Shown: one piece after another, positions 47,531 to 58,919 of the stretch
How the letters are laid out: each line of letters begins with the position of its first letter
Position numbering within the stretch: position 1 is the stretch's first letter
NCBI GenBank assembly: GCA_030562195.1
Contig: JAUJPP010000005.1
Coordinates: 40,101,106-40,165,105 of the forward strand
Origin: Nipponacmea schrenckii
Taxonomy: Eukaryota; Mollusca; Gastropoda; Lottiidae
Length of the DNA: 64,000 nucleotides
Direction: 5' to 3'
The notes under the pieces: generated by a model
Told to the model about the DNA's origin: nothing
The model's database searches: none
Seen by the model: only the letters and a program-made list of their open reading frames with translations
Translations under genes and position numbers: made by a program

Positions 47531-47699
47531 ATTCTTACTTAACTCATATCAATCTGTGATTGAGTATTCATCAGTTGAAATTTCTTTCTGTTTATTAGAT
47601 ACATTTGTATGTTTACCCTCTTTGAGTTCAGCTATCCTACATTTCGTCATTATTATCAAGAAATGGATAGATATTGTAAAACACGATTTTAGAACCATA

Positions 47700-47815
47700 A
47701 CGTCATTAGAACATGGGCTGAATGTGAGACAGGACCATGTCCTTGTGTATTGGGCCTAATTCTGACCCATGTAAAATAAAGAGTTTATTATTATTATTAT
47801 TATTATTATTACACG
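47700..47815 (+). mobile_element. Retrotransposon-like 3' tail (family G) ending in (ATT)n
   Basis: AGGACCATGTCCTTGTGTAT, TGGGCCTAATTCTGACCCAT, GTAAAATAAAGAGTTTATTA, then about nine ATT repeats. The same block repeats at 9172-9480 in the other orientation. An AATAAA signal followed by a microsatellite tail suggests a non-LTR retrotransposon 3' end. No reverse transcriptase is attached. Confidence 0.55.
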
Positions 47816-47949
47816 ACTGTGGTAGAAAACTTGTTTGATTCAAGGGAATCGAAAAGTATTATAAATATGACACGAATATGCCAAATAAACGTACTGTTTG
47901 AAACAAGTATATTGTCTTGTGATAACTTGCTGTGTTTCCTATAAGATTA

Positions 47950-48000
47950 AATGAAATGAAATGAATGGAGTTTTACGTCCTACATTTCTGCACCTTAAGT
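47950..48000 (-). mobile_element. SINE-A 3' tail fragment
   Basis: AAATGAAATGAAATGAATGG, AGTTTTACGTCCTACATTTC, TGCACCTTA; minus orientation, close to consensus. Confidence 0.85.
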
Positions 48001-48884
48001 ATAATTGAAGCTGTTTGCGTTAAGTTGATATGAGAAAAGTATTCCATACAAAGCATGGGCTTATAGGCCACAGAGTTAGAACTATGTATTTCAAAGTGCT
48101 GCTAAATTCATTTGTTAGTCTTCCGGGGCGCGATTACTCGTCTTCGGAAAGTCTCTAATAATGGCCAGCAGTATAATAGAATATCATCAGCTTTTATCGA
48201 CAACCCGGATTTAAATACATTTAACCACTTGATGGCATTTCTAAATATCACTTCTACCCGCCTACGATTATTTGCTATAATTCGATTGTGCCACTATGAA
48301 TGTAGACGATGTAGGAGGAATTACATTATATTAGTAAAGGTCAGTGAGATAATTGCTTCTCGATGGAGTATAATTTGTCCTAAGAGTTCTAATCGTAGTG
48401 AACGAAGCTAGAAATTTCGTCATTCGGTACATGAGTACAGATTTTGAAGCCTCCCCTCCATCTCTGAGATAACAAACCGACTTACGTTCCGTACATCCAG
48501 CTCATGTGTTAAGAATAAATCCCTCTTGTACAACATCCTATAACATATTTTTGGAAGTTGTCTGCGGGCATAACGAAACTAAAGTTTGAAAATGCTCGGA
48601 AAGAACCAATATTTCGATTAGGGGCTGTTCGTCCATCCTTACTCACACCTTGTTTTTTTTTTTGTTGCCATAAATCCGATCGTAATGTCGTCAATTTGAG
48701 GGAAAGAAGAGTAGGACTCAAGTTAGCTAATCTAATACACGCACGACCTTGAACAGTAATTGTGTATTACGACAGTCACAAACAATAACAAATTATCTGA
48801 TAACAATAATTTCTCTCGAGCAATAATTAGTAAAATATACTAACCGAATATTACATAATAGAATGAGATTAGGTTCTCTATCTT
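48001..48884. other. Non-genic stretch
   Basis: No gene recognised. A roughly 99-codon plus frame at 48112-48411 lacks an ATG at its start and has no family signature. Confidence 0.5.
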
Positions 48885-49105
48885 TTCCTATCCCTGATGG
48901 AGTTAATAGAGGCACAACGCCATACTGTGTGTTACAAGGGTCTCTTTTGATAGCTGAACCGACAACCTACAATTTTTGGACACTTCTTTTGATATTCACA
49001 GTCTCGTTTTATCCCTGACGAACGAGCGATGGTTATTTTCATGTCCGTCTTTCCAACATGAACCACTGACAGGGGAAAAACGGGATTGCAAATTCCGAAA
49101 GAACT
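48885..49105 (-). mobile_element. SINE-A copy, strongly diverged
   Basis: GGCACAACGCCATACTGTGT, GTTACAAGGG, TCATGTCCGTCTTTCCAACA and GAACCACTGACAGGGGAAAA keep SINE-A order and approximate spacing. Most other positions have drifted. Confidence 0.5.
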
Positions 49106-49929
49106 ATACCATCTTCGACTTAATCCAAACTGATGTATGACAAATCGTTATGCATCTTCTTTTCTGTCATTGGATTTTCAACGAGATCAATATATTAAGT
49201 ATTCTAGTCCTTAGTTCTCTTACTGCTTCCATCGGGGTAATTGGTACTGAATCGTACAAGACGATGCCATAGGATCAGAATTCCATAGAATATATACGAT
49301 GATTGAAAAAATCTCAAGAACGAACGAGCAACGAAAATATTTCCATTTCTTTTTTAAAATTTAATCAGATTGGATTAAGTTCAATAGAATATATATTCCA
49401 TATAACACTAATATCACGACCTGAAATGTCACTGACTTTATACGTTATTATAGTATTTTATAACGGCGTAGTAGAAACAAACTAGACCATCAGATAAACC
49501 GCCTTATAACTGTAAACCTACTTATTGTTATTTTAAATACAGAAATTTAAATTACTATTATAATTAAAAGTTTATTGAAAATTAAGACGGAGAATTTCTC
49601 GAAACGAAGTTAATTCAGATTCACACAATTCTTCAATGGTAAGACGCAGTGCATAGAAAGCATCAGATAAGGAAAATGGAAAATTATAATGAAACCTTAT
49701 CCGAAGCGAACTATATTAATACAGTGATTTAAATTTAGCTGATAACAGCTTCTGTACCATCTGATAAGGGAGAGTATATCGTAAAATAAAAATTGGCACA
49801 GTGATTTTCTGAAACGAATTTTATTCAAAGTTTAATGACATTTTAATGGGAAAATTTGAGTGCGAACATGTCAGGTCGGAGTAAAGTAATGAACTTTCGA
49901 GAGATAATAATTCTGTTTCAGTTAAGACA
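49106..49929. other. Non-genic stretch
   Basis: A+T-rich. No gene or clear repeat. Confidence 0.5.
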
Positions 49930-50135
49930 ATGAACATAGTGTTCTATTTATTTCATATCATAATTAAAATTCTAGTCATTATTGAATATATTTCTGTTCG
50001 TATTAAATGTTTAAATTGTGTAAAATATTTTGTTAAATTGTATTTTGTATTGTGTTGTTCTATATTGCTTTTGCCATATGGCGTAATATTTGTAATAAAG
50101 TTATTATTACTACTATATCATTATTTCATTTAATT
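49930..50135 (+). mobile_element. Possible retrotransposon 3' UTR-like segment
   Basis: T-rich sequence ends in TTTGTAATAAAGTTATTATT followed by ACTACT. The form AATAAAG plus ATT-like repeats is similar in style to the family G tail, but not in sequence. A 67-codon frame over it is Ile/Val/Leu-rich and unassignable. Confidence 0.25.
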
Positions 50136-50449
50136 TTCATTTTCTTCGAACAAGTTGCTAGTGTTTCCTGCTGTTTTCGGATATATGGCTAACACTCAGT
50201 GGCCCTCTTCCCTTACTCTCAAATTTATTACCCTTTTCATAGGGAAAGATTTGCCTCTTTGGGCTCCTCTAGACAATTCCTTGGGCCCTTCTACCCCCAC
50301 TTCCACCCCTCTTTCGTCTCTATCATGACCACTACCGGCAAATGATTAAAAAACCAACACTTAGAAGGTGTCTAGATTTATGGATAAAAATATCATACTA
50401 GCGCTAAAAACAATCTATTTATTTTCACTTGATAGAAAAAAATGTTATA
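50136..50449. other. Non-genic stretch
   Basis: Pyrimidine-rich around 50190-50330, otherwise nothing recognisable. Confidence 0.5.
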
Positions 50450-50705
50450 AATAAAGTTTTATGTCATACTCTTCTGCACTCAATGGGTTAATGAAGACGG
50501 GCAACGCCATGCAGTGTGTAATGGGAGAAATTTAGCCTACAATTTTTCAGTCTTCAACTGTCGAGGGATTTTTAACGTGAACAGTCTGTAGCACACGGGA
50601 CGTCGGTTCATTGTCCCATCCGAACGAATATACCCTTTTTCTATGTCAGTCCCTCCGATCTGCATCACTGCATTACTGACAAGGGGGAACCGACAAGGGG
50701 TAGAA
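50450..50705 (-). mobile_element. SINE-A copy lacking the head
   Basis: From the tail: AAAGTTTTATGTCATACTCT, TCTGCACTCAATGGGTTAAT, GAAGACGGGCAACGCCATGC, a deletion, CAACTGTCGAGGGATTTTTA, ACGTGAACAGTCTGTAGCAC, GTCCCATCCGAACGAA, TATGTCAGTCCCTCCGATCT, GCATCACTGCATTACTGACA, AGGGGGAACC. A short internal duplication (GCATCACT/GCATTACT) is visible. The tRNA-like part is missing. Confidence 0.9.
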
Positions 50706-51349
50706 AACATATTAAGGGGATTTGAGAATCACGCTTAGTTCTCGTGGTTTCTCAATCCTGAATTAATGATATACTCGAGTGCAATTTAAAACGTGACTGA
50801 ATCAGTACAACCGTAATTAAAATTATTTTGATAATAGGATCACAGCTGGATGGAACAACATAAATCATGACCTGAGATCAAGGCTGGATCCATGGGTCAA
50901 GGTTGGAACCAGATGGTGCAGTAGTACGATAATAATAGTGTTTCAGTGCACTGCGGGCTACAAACAAGACCAGGTTAACAGTGCATCTATTCTGTAGGTC
51001 TAACCTGGAAAGACTTGGCTTCTAGTCATCTAGAATGAATAATTATCCTGTCTGCCAGCTCGCCCTTAACGACAGTAGAACAATGGGTTATACAGAGGGG
51101 GAAGCAACCATGAATAAGTCTTCAAAGCATCTCTGTATACACTCACATACTGCTCTTAAACTCATTTACCTCTGACATTTCAAATCTTCCCAACCTGGCA
51201 GTTTCAAGTCGTAATGATAGGTTTGCATGGTATAAAATGTAGAATTATAATTGGAGATTATAGCTCACGTATCAGATTTGTATAAATAAATGTTCTCGAG
51301 AAAGGTATTTGAAATCAGTCTAATGTTAATAACGGTCAAGATATTATAA
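50706..51349. other. Non-genic stretch
   Basis: Nothing recognisable. Confidence 0.5.
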
Positions 51350-51584
51350 CTGCGTTTCCACTTGGAATTGTGAAGTAAAGCTAGCTTTAAAGCCAGCTTT
51401 ATTGCCGACCACGCTGTGTTTTCACTGAGTTTATCTGGTTCCCGAACCACTTTAGTCTCGATCAAAAAAGTGGCACATTCTTGACAGGTCGCGATGTACA
51501 AGACTACCGATATCGCGTGTGGGGCCGTAAAACTAGTACTTCTCGATTGCCGAACGAGAAAAAGCCGGCTTTTTGCGTTTCCAC
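51350..51584. mobile_element. Left part of foldback complex
   Basis: Begins CTGCGTTTCCACTTGG, the near complement of CCAAGTGGAAACAAAG at 51828-51843. Carries the palindromes AAAGCTAGCTTT (51377-51388), AAAGCCAGCTTT (51389-51400) and AAAAAGCCGGCTTTTT (51559-51574). The open frames on both strands here (51265-51796) are by-products. Confidence 0.65.
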
Positions 51585-51920
51585 TCGACAAGAAACCTGA
51601 CTCCAGTGGTGTCATTTATCAGATACCATGCAATGCGGCGCCGTATACCTAGGAGAGATAAACCGTGTTTCCACGTGGCCAAAAAGCCGGCTTTAAAGCT
51701 AGCTTTCATTTGGCCTCCCATAAATTGCCGAACGCAAAAATGGAGGTTTTCGGTTCCCGAACAGTAATGGTTCGACAATTTAACAAGTGGAATCACAGAA
51801 AAGCTAATTAAAAGCTGGCTTTTTGGCCAAGTGGAAACAAAGTTTATCTCTCCTAGGTATACGGCGCCGCATTGCAGGGTATCTGATAAATGACACCACT
51901 GGAGTCAGGTTTCTTGTCGA
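51585..51920. mobile_element. Foldback element with 110-bp inverted arms
   Basis: 51585-51694 and 51811-51920 are inverted copies of each other, each exactly 110 bp, with about five mismatches by eye. Landmarks in both are GACAAGAAACCTGACTCCAG, GGTGTCATTTATCAGATACC, GGCGCCGTATACCTAGGAGA and GTTTCCAC. The 116-base centre includes GAACGCAAAAATGGAGG and another AAAGCTAGCTTT. No coding capacity. Near-identical arms imply recent origin or gene conversion. Superfamily unknown. Confidence 0.9.
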
Positions 51921-52008
51921 TTTCGGGCTACCATAAGGGATGAAACATTGGTGCAGGAGGTGAAGCACGTTTCTATGGATATACTTTATTTTTCAGGAGG
52001 CATATAAT
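51921..52008. other. Spacer, possibly part of the Penelope-like remnant
   Basis: Just downstream (minus sense) of the reverse-transcriptase fragment; no conserved feature identified. Confidence 0.35.
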
Positions 52009-52317
52009 CTATGGCAGAGCCCATGAAGGAAATGCATGTTCCGGGTGAGGATGCTTGTTTGATAGTTGAGGGTGGGGGTGGTGATTTCCAGGAATGATGG
52101 ACTTGAGGTTGACGGTGTTGGTTAGTTCATTAAGGTAGTAATTATTGTGGGTGAAAATTTCTTTGAAATAGTTGATTTCATTGTTCAGGAATTTGATGTA
52201 GCAAATTGATTTGGCTCTGTTGGTGGGGGTTGAGATGATACAAGATCTGATTTGGGATGAAAGTTTGGAGGCAGCTATGGATGTACGAGTTTGTGTGTTG
52301 GTTTTCGGTATTAAAGT
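52009..52317 (-). pseudogene. Penelope-like reverse transcriptase fragment
   Basis: On the minus strand an open frame of about 103 codons without an ATG runs down to a TAG at 52009-52011. It contains TPTNRAKSICYIKFLNNE, followed closely by INYFKEIFTHNNYYLNELTN. This fits the late part of Penelope-like reverse transcriptases, where an RA..IC segment is followed by E...L...F..N.Y. In the neighbouring frame just upstream is YRKPTHKLVHP, like the YRKPTHTD-type motif of the same proteins, so a frameshift separates the two. The catalytic YADD region and any GIY-YIG endonuclease are absent. These elements are reverse-transcribing transposons; this piece is dead. The family call rests on pattern memory. 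Confidence 0.6.
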
Positions 52318-52380
52318 TTAGTAAAACATTATCAAAAACAACATACTTGATGGATCATTATTATTGGTTTATTTATCAAT

Positions 52381-52412
52381 GCAACGTTTCGATAATAGTA
52401 CTCTTCTTTATT
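52381..52412 (-). ncRNA. Hairpin-plus-GAAAC motif, degenerate copy
   Basis: On the minus strand: AATAAAGAAGAG, TACTATTATC, GAAACGTTGC. Aligns with 43603-43636, but the stem is mostly lost. It lies just upstream (minus sense) of the Penelope-like fragment, supporting a link between the motif and that element type. Confidence 0.35.
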
Positions 52413-52899
52413 AAAGGAATAGAGTATGATAGAACTTCCCCTTAGAATAGATTTCTTATAAGTTCATAAGTAGGTATTTGCATAGAAATATTTAAAAAAA
52501 AATTAAATAAAGTTAGGAAGATAGGTTTAAATAATCGGATTTTATTCCCTGGGGGCCGCCATTGCTATAATTGGAACTCTTTTACTGAAAACCACAAACG
52601 GTACCAGGCCAATTTGTAACGTCATAGCGGAACATTCTCGGTGCCAAACAAACATCATGGCGTCGATCAATACAGACAATGATGAAATTTTACCAGTAAA
52701 ACATTTAGCACTCTAAGAGTTAATTCCAATATTTGTAAGAAGTACTTTGTATGCCCTTTTTAACATACTAACAATAGTGAACCCCGCTCTAACCCTGTAC
52801 CAGTACCTTCTGTTGAATAGTAACTTGTTATCTTCGAGCCACCTTATTCCCTACAGTTAAAAGGATCGGAGACACAAATAGTGCGAAATAGAATGTGAT
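52413..52899. other. Non-genic stretch
   Basis: No gene recognised. A 19-codon frame with a good ATG context starts at 52657 and ends quickly. Confidence 0.5.
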
Positions 52900-52955
52900 T
52901 TATTCAAGTACTATAACAGTAGTACAACGCCTTCATTAGCAGAACATCTGTTGTC
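52900..52955 (-). mobile_element. Possible Penelope-end-like motif
   Basis: On the minus strand: CTGCTAATGAAGGCGTTGTA, CTACTGTTATAGTACTTGAA, TAAATCACATTC. Includes an inverted repeat GTACTACTG/TATAGTAC. It resembles the AATGAAGGCG...AATAAATCACATTC style of ends but lacks GAAAC. Confidence 0.3.
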
Positions 52956-54633
52956 GGTGTATCCCACCTACAATATAAAAATAAATATTTCATTAATATA
53001 GTTCATTTACCACTTCATTTATATGATATTGAAATTAAAATGTTAATATTAAACTCAGTCATAACTAAATATCAAATATTTTAACTGTTTCGAAGTATCC
53101 AACAACTAACTAACGGTGACTGAACATAGGAATGTGCCTATATCGCAGTGCTTCAGTAAAACTTAATTTCTCGTCATGGCTTTCGTGTTTCCTGTATTAA
53201 TATCCTTGCAATGACTTCTCGTGTCCTGTCCTGACAATACACGAAGAAAAGGGTGCAGCTGTATACAGGGCGAAAGGGTACCGAGCTTGATGCCATGTAT
53301 CTGTATTTAACCAGGCAATATCCATATTTTATCAGGACAACAGCTTTAGAATACTTGATATTGATTTCCTCGTACGCTGTCTATTCCCAAAACAACTTTA
53401 CTTAATCTCTGCATCTCTGACAAGAAAATAAGGATATTTGATGGTTAAAAACACAATTCCCTTCAGTAAATTTAAAGTTGAGTATTTAAAGTACAGTACT
53501 TTTCAGTTCCCACCTGATCTCATGCTAAGGTAACTACCATCAAGTGCAAAGAGGGGATGTAAACATATGTAGTTTCTATCTGACGAGGACATTTTAGTTT
53601 AACATACAGTTGACTTCACACGACGACTCGATTTTATCAGTCTGTAGTTCCACCAATAGACTATTTAGATTATCAGATCTCATACCTTTGTTATGTATCT
53701 GTATATATCATATACTTGCAGGTATATATACGAGTATGTTATTATATTTGTATAATAATAATATATTGAAATGATTCTGACATCAACCATATCGTTATTG
53801 GATATAGAGCATTGAGCATTTTTATAACTGATATCAGTTATACTGACAGAGCTTTAACCTCGTCAACTGACTCTTGTATAGTTCCTATCCAGCATTCTTG
53901 CTGCATTTATAACTCTTTCGATGTACGTTTAACAATAACTTTAGAGATACTTTGCTGTTAGGGGTAGAGAGCGTTAGTATCTTTTCTTTTCTGTCCAAAA
54001 ACCACTATCTACCTCTATGATAAGCTAATTATATCCCACTCTCTTCAGATTCAGCAATGCCCCAAAAAGATCTGACTACCGACTAATATCATTTATTCAA
54101 GTATAATTTGTATTACCCATTACACCTTCTGATATATTACTTGCCCCCTAGAGTCTGACTACGTCTGGCTCGTTATCTTTACATTTTCAACTTTCAGGGT
54201 TATATTGGCATCAGATATTTGCTACAGGTAGAAATAGTACGTTGACCGAAACCTGCTGACTGTAATCTCTGAAACATATATTGCTTTAACAAGATGCTGT
54301 CCAGGCTCATTTGAATATCGTACCGAATTTCATTTTTTGAATGATCATTAACAATGGGTTAATGAGTGGTTGTTACAGTGTTTGGAGCTTGACCAACGTT
54401 ATGAGTTTGATAGATGTTTGGTACAGTTTGGAACATGACCGGCACAACCCACTTACCATTTTTAACTTTCGAAAGAACATTTATTAGTATAGATATTTGA
54501 GTTAGTTATGGATTGGAACAGGGCAGTGATATGACCTGTAGACTGAAACATATTAACTATTATCTTGTCTCCTATATTACTTATTATATGACACAAGTTA
54601 CTAGACTGATGATCGTATGATACCACTCGAATA
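52956..54633. other. Non-genic stretch
   Basis: No gene recognised. A 126-codon minus frame at 54462-54842 is the longest non-repeat frame in the window; it is A+T-driven (Ile, Asn, Ser, His, Tyr) and has no family signature. Confidence 0.5.
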
Positions 54634-54662
54634 TTTGAATGGAGTTTTACATCTGCCAATCT
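54634..54662 (-). mobile_element. SINE-A tail scrap
   Basis: TTTGAATGGAGTTTTACATC followed by TGCC; minus orientation. Confidence 0.55.
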
Positions 54663-55244
54663 GTGTAGGTTTAAAGTGTAAATTATGCAAATATTTAATA
54701 AATAGGCTATATTAGAGCAGGTGTTATAATGTGGGTGTTTTAAACTATTTATAAACAATATTTGATGATATCTCAATACTTTGTACACACAGCTGCCAAT
54801 TGTATTTATTTCAAGATATTTTTGCTTATATCTAATTATCATAATATAGCTTATCCATCAATAAATTATCAACTTTTAATATATATGTATATGACGAAAA
54901 TGATCTAGTCTACAATCAAATTTTATACTAACGATGTCAATTTGCGACAGCTCCAATACACGATCCTTATAAGGACACCTATTATTTAGCCTTAATATTA
55001 AAACATAAATTAAAAATAAAATTCACTGCTATCAATACTAATATTTGAAGCTAATACTCTAGATTCGTGTATCTAAATGCCGTCGATTTACAACATTATT
55101 GGGCAGTAACATAGAAATATCTACCCAAGTTTTAAAATAAAAATTTTTTAGGTTTTAAAAACTCTATTTAACAAAGCCTTACTTCTGACTACTATATTAA
55201 CAAGATGTGTTGTTTGTTTCAGTTCCAATGTTGCAAGCTTTTAC
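54663..55244. other. Non-genic stretch
   Basis: Very A+T-rich, nothing recognisable. Confidence 0.5.
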
Positions 55245-55515
55245 CAAAATCCAGATAAATACATACAAATACATACAAATACATACAGACAAATACAGAC
55301 AAATACATACAAGTACATACAGACACACAGACAAGATAGCAGACACAATGCAGACAAGTTACATTCAAATACATACAGACAAATACAGACAACTACATAC
55401 AGACAACTATAGGCAAATACAAGCAAATACATACAGACAAATACAGACAACTACATACAGACAACTATAGGCAAATACAAGCAAATACATACAGACAAAT
55501 ACAAGCAATAAAGAC
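55245..55515 (+). repeat. ACAAATACATACAGAC-type tandem repeat with 58-bp duplication
   Basis: The segment is built of words ACAAATACATACAG, ACAAATACAGAC and ACAACTACATACAG in varying order. Within it a 58-bp block (AACTACATACAGACAACTAT, AGGCAAATACAAGCAAATAC, ATACAGAC) is directly duplicated at 55391 and 55449. The plus strand is almost free of G, and an 87-codon Thr/Gln/Tyr-rich frame is a by-product. Confidence 0.9.
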
Positions 55516-57637
55516 AGACAAATATGTTTTCATATTATACTTTTAATTAGATTGTGTTTGGTTCTGATTATTTATCATGATACAAGATGGTAGTGTTTGT
55601 TATTTGTACTTCAGATACAATACTGAAAGCTGTTACCGACGCACTTGAAAACATTAACTGATTGAATAGATTTAGAACAATAAGATGGAGATTAGTAGGA
55701 TGTAAAACTCCAATTCGTTTTCAATTATTAGCCACGTAAAACATAATGACCCATTTCACCTTCGCTTTCAGAGAGTGGTGAACTTTACAGACTAAAGCTG
55801 TTGCCCTCGAAAGGGTTAATTTAAATCCTCGTCAGTCCATTGAACAATGCTGGGTTAATCTGGCGGTCGATTATCTAGTCATTATAACACAGTAATGGCT
55901 TACATTCAAACTAAACATTAAACCCCGGTATGACCCTTTGTATAGCTGTAACTTTGTCATCAATAAAACAAAAAATGGCAATACACCCAGGAGTACTGGG
56001 CTAATCCCTGCTAGTATTCATCAAAGTGACAACCCCTAATACAAGGGCATGCATGATTCGCAAATACCCTAGAGTATAATTTATACGATTCGCAATCTCT
56101 TTTATTATAAGATTATAATCTCTTGTTTTTAGTTATTGTTCAGCTTTATCAACACCCCCTTTTTCAATTGTTTGATTTACGTAATTGTCCGCTTATAACA
56201 ACCATATATAAGACCTCTCTGACATTTGTAAAGGTTTTAGGCCATCATCATGAAAGGGTTCCTCAACCCTGACAAAGTTCACGCCTTCTACTTGTGTTCT
56301 CTTTCCCATTTAGATATTGCTCCTTTAATTGTCTATTTATCAAACGACCCTCATGCCCTTTTTGTCCATTTGACAGAAATAATTCATCGGTGTTAAGTCA
56401 TTATTATAAAAGCGTCGTAAATCTGTGCCCCCAGAAATCATTACTTGAGCCCCGGGTATGGTAAACTATCCTTATTCAGTAATCTCTGGGGTGAAAGCCC
56501 CATGTTTCGCGACTCCTTACTGAATTCTTTATGGTGAGAAGCTTTTTTATCAACGTAATACTGTTTGTGAGTCTGTCGGGGATGATGGTTAGAGAACAAT
56601 GGACCTTTCAACACTTTGTTATAATAATCATAATAAATAACAAACAGGGACCTGGAGTCTGGTTGACAGGGGCTGGCGTTATCACAGCTTTCGTATTGTT
56701 GGTCAATCTGATTCAGGTATTTCATCTCTCCTGGAAGTGATTGAAACTTTGCATGTTATTTATACTAACATGACGGAATGAAATGGTTTTACTGTTTACA
56801 TCACGCATTTGCATTTGATGTGTGTGATATAAGGATATTGTTATCAAAGCTATAGCATCAACTTTCTCTATATTCGGGTGTAGATTTCATCCGATCGTTC
56901 TTGTGCTTTATATAAAGAAGTCTAGAATACTAAAAGCTATGCTATTAATATAAGGACCCGATAATTGACTATCGTAAACAGTTAGTCCGGGATTACGGAC
57001 TCATCACTCCATTAAATGCTTTGAAGAGACGCACAGATTGACTGTTGACTCTAACTGGAATGAAAAGGTGCAAAGGTATTATTTTAATATGTTAATATTT
57101 TACTGAGATTAGTATTCATACCGTACGTTTGTTATCTCAGACAAACAATTCTCACAATCAATATCAACTACTTGTCAATACTGGCCCAATAACCTTAATC
57201 AAATACCCAACAGACGGTGGGACAACATTCGACTCGTCAGACACTGGTCAGTATTCAGGACATTTATTGACGATATTTGGTCATTTGAGGACAAATTCCT
57301 CACTTCTGCGTCAAACGGTATTTGGTGTCTATTATTAGAAACGTCTGGGAAACGAAACTCAAGTGGGAAAACTGAAAATTGTTTTTATTCTTGGAAATTC
57401 CCGATTATTTCATTGATGTTATTTTTTTAAGACGTTCGTATGCAAATCGTTATCTATGAATTGATGGACAAAAACAATTGAGTTTTTTATGTAATTACAA
57501 ATTCTAGATACCATCTTTGAAAACAAATTCTGATTTCCATCTGCAGAATATATAGAATACGAACAAAGACCAGTTTTATATATCTTAAATAAAAAAGGAC
57601 ATTTTTCTCAGTGTTTTGATATCATGGTTATGGGGAA
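55516..57637. other. Non-genic stretch
   Basis: No gene recognised. A SINE-A scrap lies at 55690-55722. Frames up to 94 codons overlap on both strands at 56441-56740. Confidence 0.5.
55690..55722 (+). mobile_element. SINE-A tail scrap
   Basis: AGTAGGATGTAAAACTCCAA followed by TTCGTTTTC; plus orientation. Confidence 0.6.
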
Positions 57638-57695
57638 GTGAAATGAGATAAATGGAGTTTTACGTCCTACCTTTCGGCACCTGAATGGTTGAGAG
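57638..57695 (-). mobile_element. SINE-A 3' tail fragment
   Basis: GTGAAATGAGATAAATGGAG, TTTTACGTCCTACCTTTCGG, CACCTGAATGG. The ATGAGATAAATGG form is the one found in the 38416-38580 array, suggesting a shared subfamily. Confidence 0.85.
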
Positions 57696-58262
57696 GAGAA
57701 GAGATAGATAAGTCTGTGTTTCTAATTTGGTTGATTAGATTCCCGTACATTGCCTATTCGCTTGTATCGTTCTTATGTCACGATAGCCTCACACTGGACA
57801 TCTGATACAACCCTATACTAGGTTTATTTGATTTTAAACAGTAAATCAGTAGGTTTCTCACATATTGACTTTACCTGCTGGCCTTATTTACTTAATCATT
57901 ATCATATTTTAGAATATCCAGTGTTTCTGTTGTCTCAACCGATTTCCAATATTTCTGTACTCAATGTTATCAAGGTCACTAGGAATTCTTCACGTTTCTA
58001 GTGGACACTTGAGAAGTCTTCGCCTTCTGGAGTAAAAAATAGGTCAATGGTACACACTTGATACGGCAGGTATTATAGAATCTTATACACCCAATACGCA
58101 TTCCTAATGCAATTTTAATATTATTATTTTCAAGGCTCAAATTCTATATACATATTTCAAAGGAATACTCAAAGAAACCATTGCCATATTATAATGGATT
58201 ATAGACAAGCTGGTGATTAGAAAGCGGTAATCTACCTCCATGTAACGATGGTAATAGATATT
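57696..58262. other. Non-genic stretch
   Basis: Nothing recognisable. Confidence 0.5.
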
Positions 58263-58322
58263 TACACGTCATTACACGTCATTGTAATTTACGTCATAAT
58301 ATTACGTCATGATAGATAGTGA
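58263..58322. promoter_or_regulatory. Cluster of four ACGTCA words
   Basis: ACACGTCATT twice, then TTACGTCATA and TTACGTCATG within about 50 bases. CREB/ATF-like half sites. Function is inference. Confidence 0.35.
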
Positions 58323-58919
58323 TGTAGATATCACGTGATTCCATGAATAGGAGTTGCTTGTTATAATGGAGACCTCTGAGCTAAGATAAATATTGCCTAA
58401 TGATAGAAACTGATGCCAAAATATTAGGATACGAATTCAAATAAAGACCACAATCCTTTTAACATAAAACAACACGTAGTTATAGGGCACAGAACTACAA
58501 GAAAGATAAATTAGAAGATCGGATCTTTGACAGTAGGCTAATAGACAAAGTTAAGTCGCTCAAATTCAGAACTAATTCACTTTGGGATAATTCCTTTTAG
58601 ATGGTTAAAATTTTAAAAGAAAGCAGAAGATTTCTGTAACTTTCAGACCAAAACTGAAATTATTCTGAATTTATGGTTTTGTGTCACGTAATTCTCAGGT
58701 TCAGACGGATTTGAAAATTATATTAATTTACAGTTAGTAAATTTATTCATAGTGAATTAGAAAACAACAAAATAACAAAACGCGACGACATCTTTACATC
58801 TGCAACTGTTACAGTTTCATCCTATTCATAATTTGACACAATCCACGTATAATCTGCTGTACCATATGGTGAATGTAAACACGTTCTTAGGCCGTGTATT
58901 ATTTAGTAGGGGCTTAATA
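58323..58919. other. Non-genic stretch
   Basis: Nothing recognisable. Confidence 0.5.

Noticed and set aside
5173..52660. Scattered AAGATGGCGG-like words (for example 5174, 5913, 10120, 27862, 40951, 44558) resembling YY1 sites
   Set aside because: The core ATGGCG is not clearly more frequent than expected from composition, and no promoter lies near.
52657..52716. Short frame starting MASINTDNDE with good ATG context
   Set aside because: It stops after 19 codons, has no recognisable family and shows no clear splice donor.
54462..54842. 126-codon minus-strand frame
   Set aside because: It is the longest non-repeat frame, but its composition (Ile, Asn, Ser, Tyr, His) is what A+T-rich noncoding DNA gives, and I recognise no domain.
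55207..55260. TGTTTGTTTCAG before a short frame as an exon start
   Set aside because: The following frame runs straight into the ACA-type tandem repeat.
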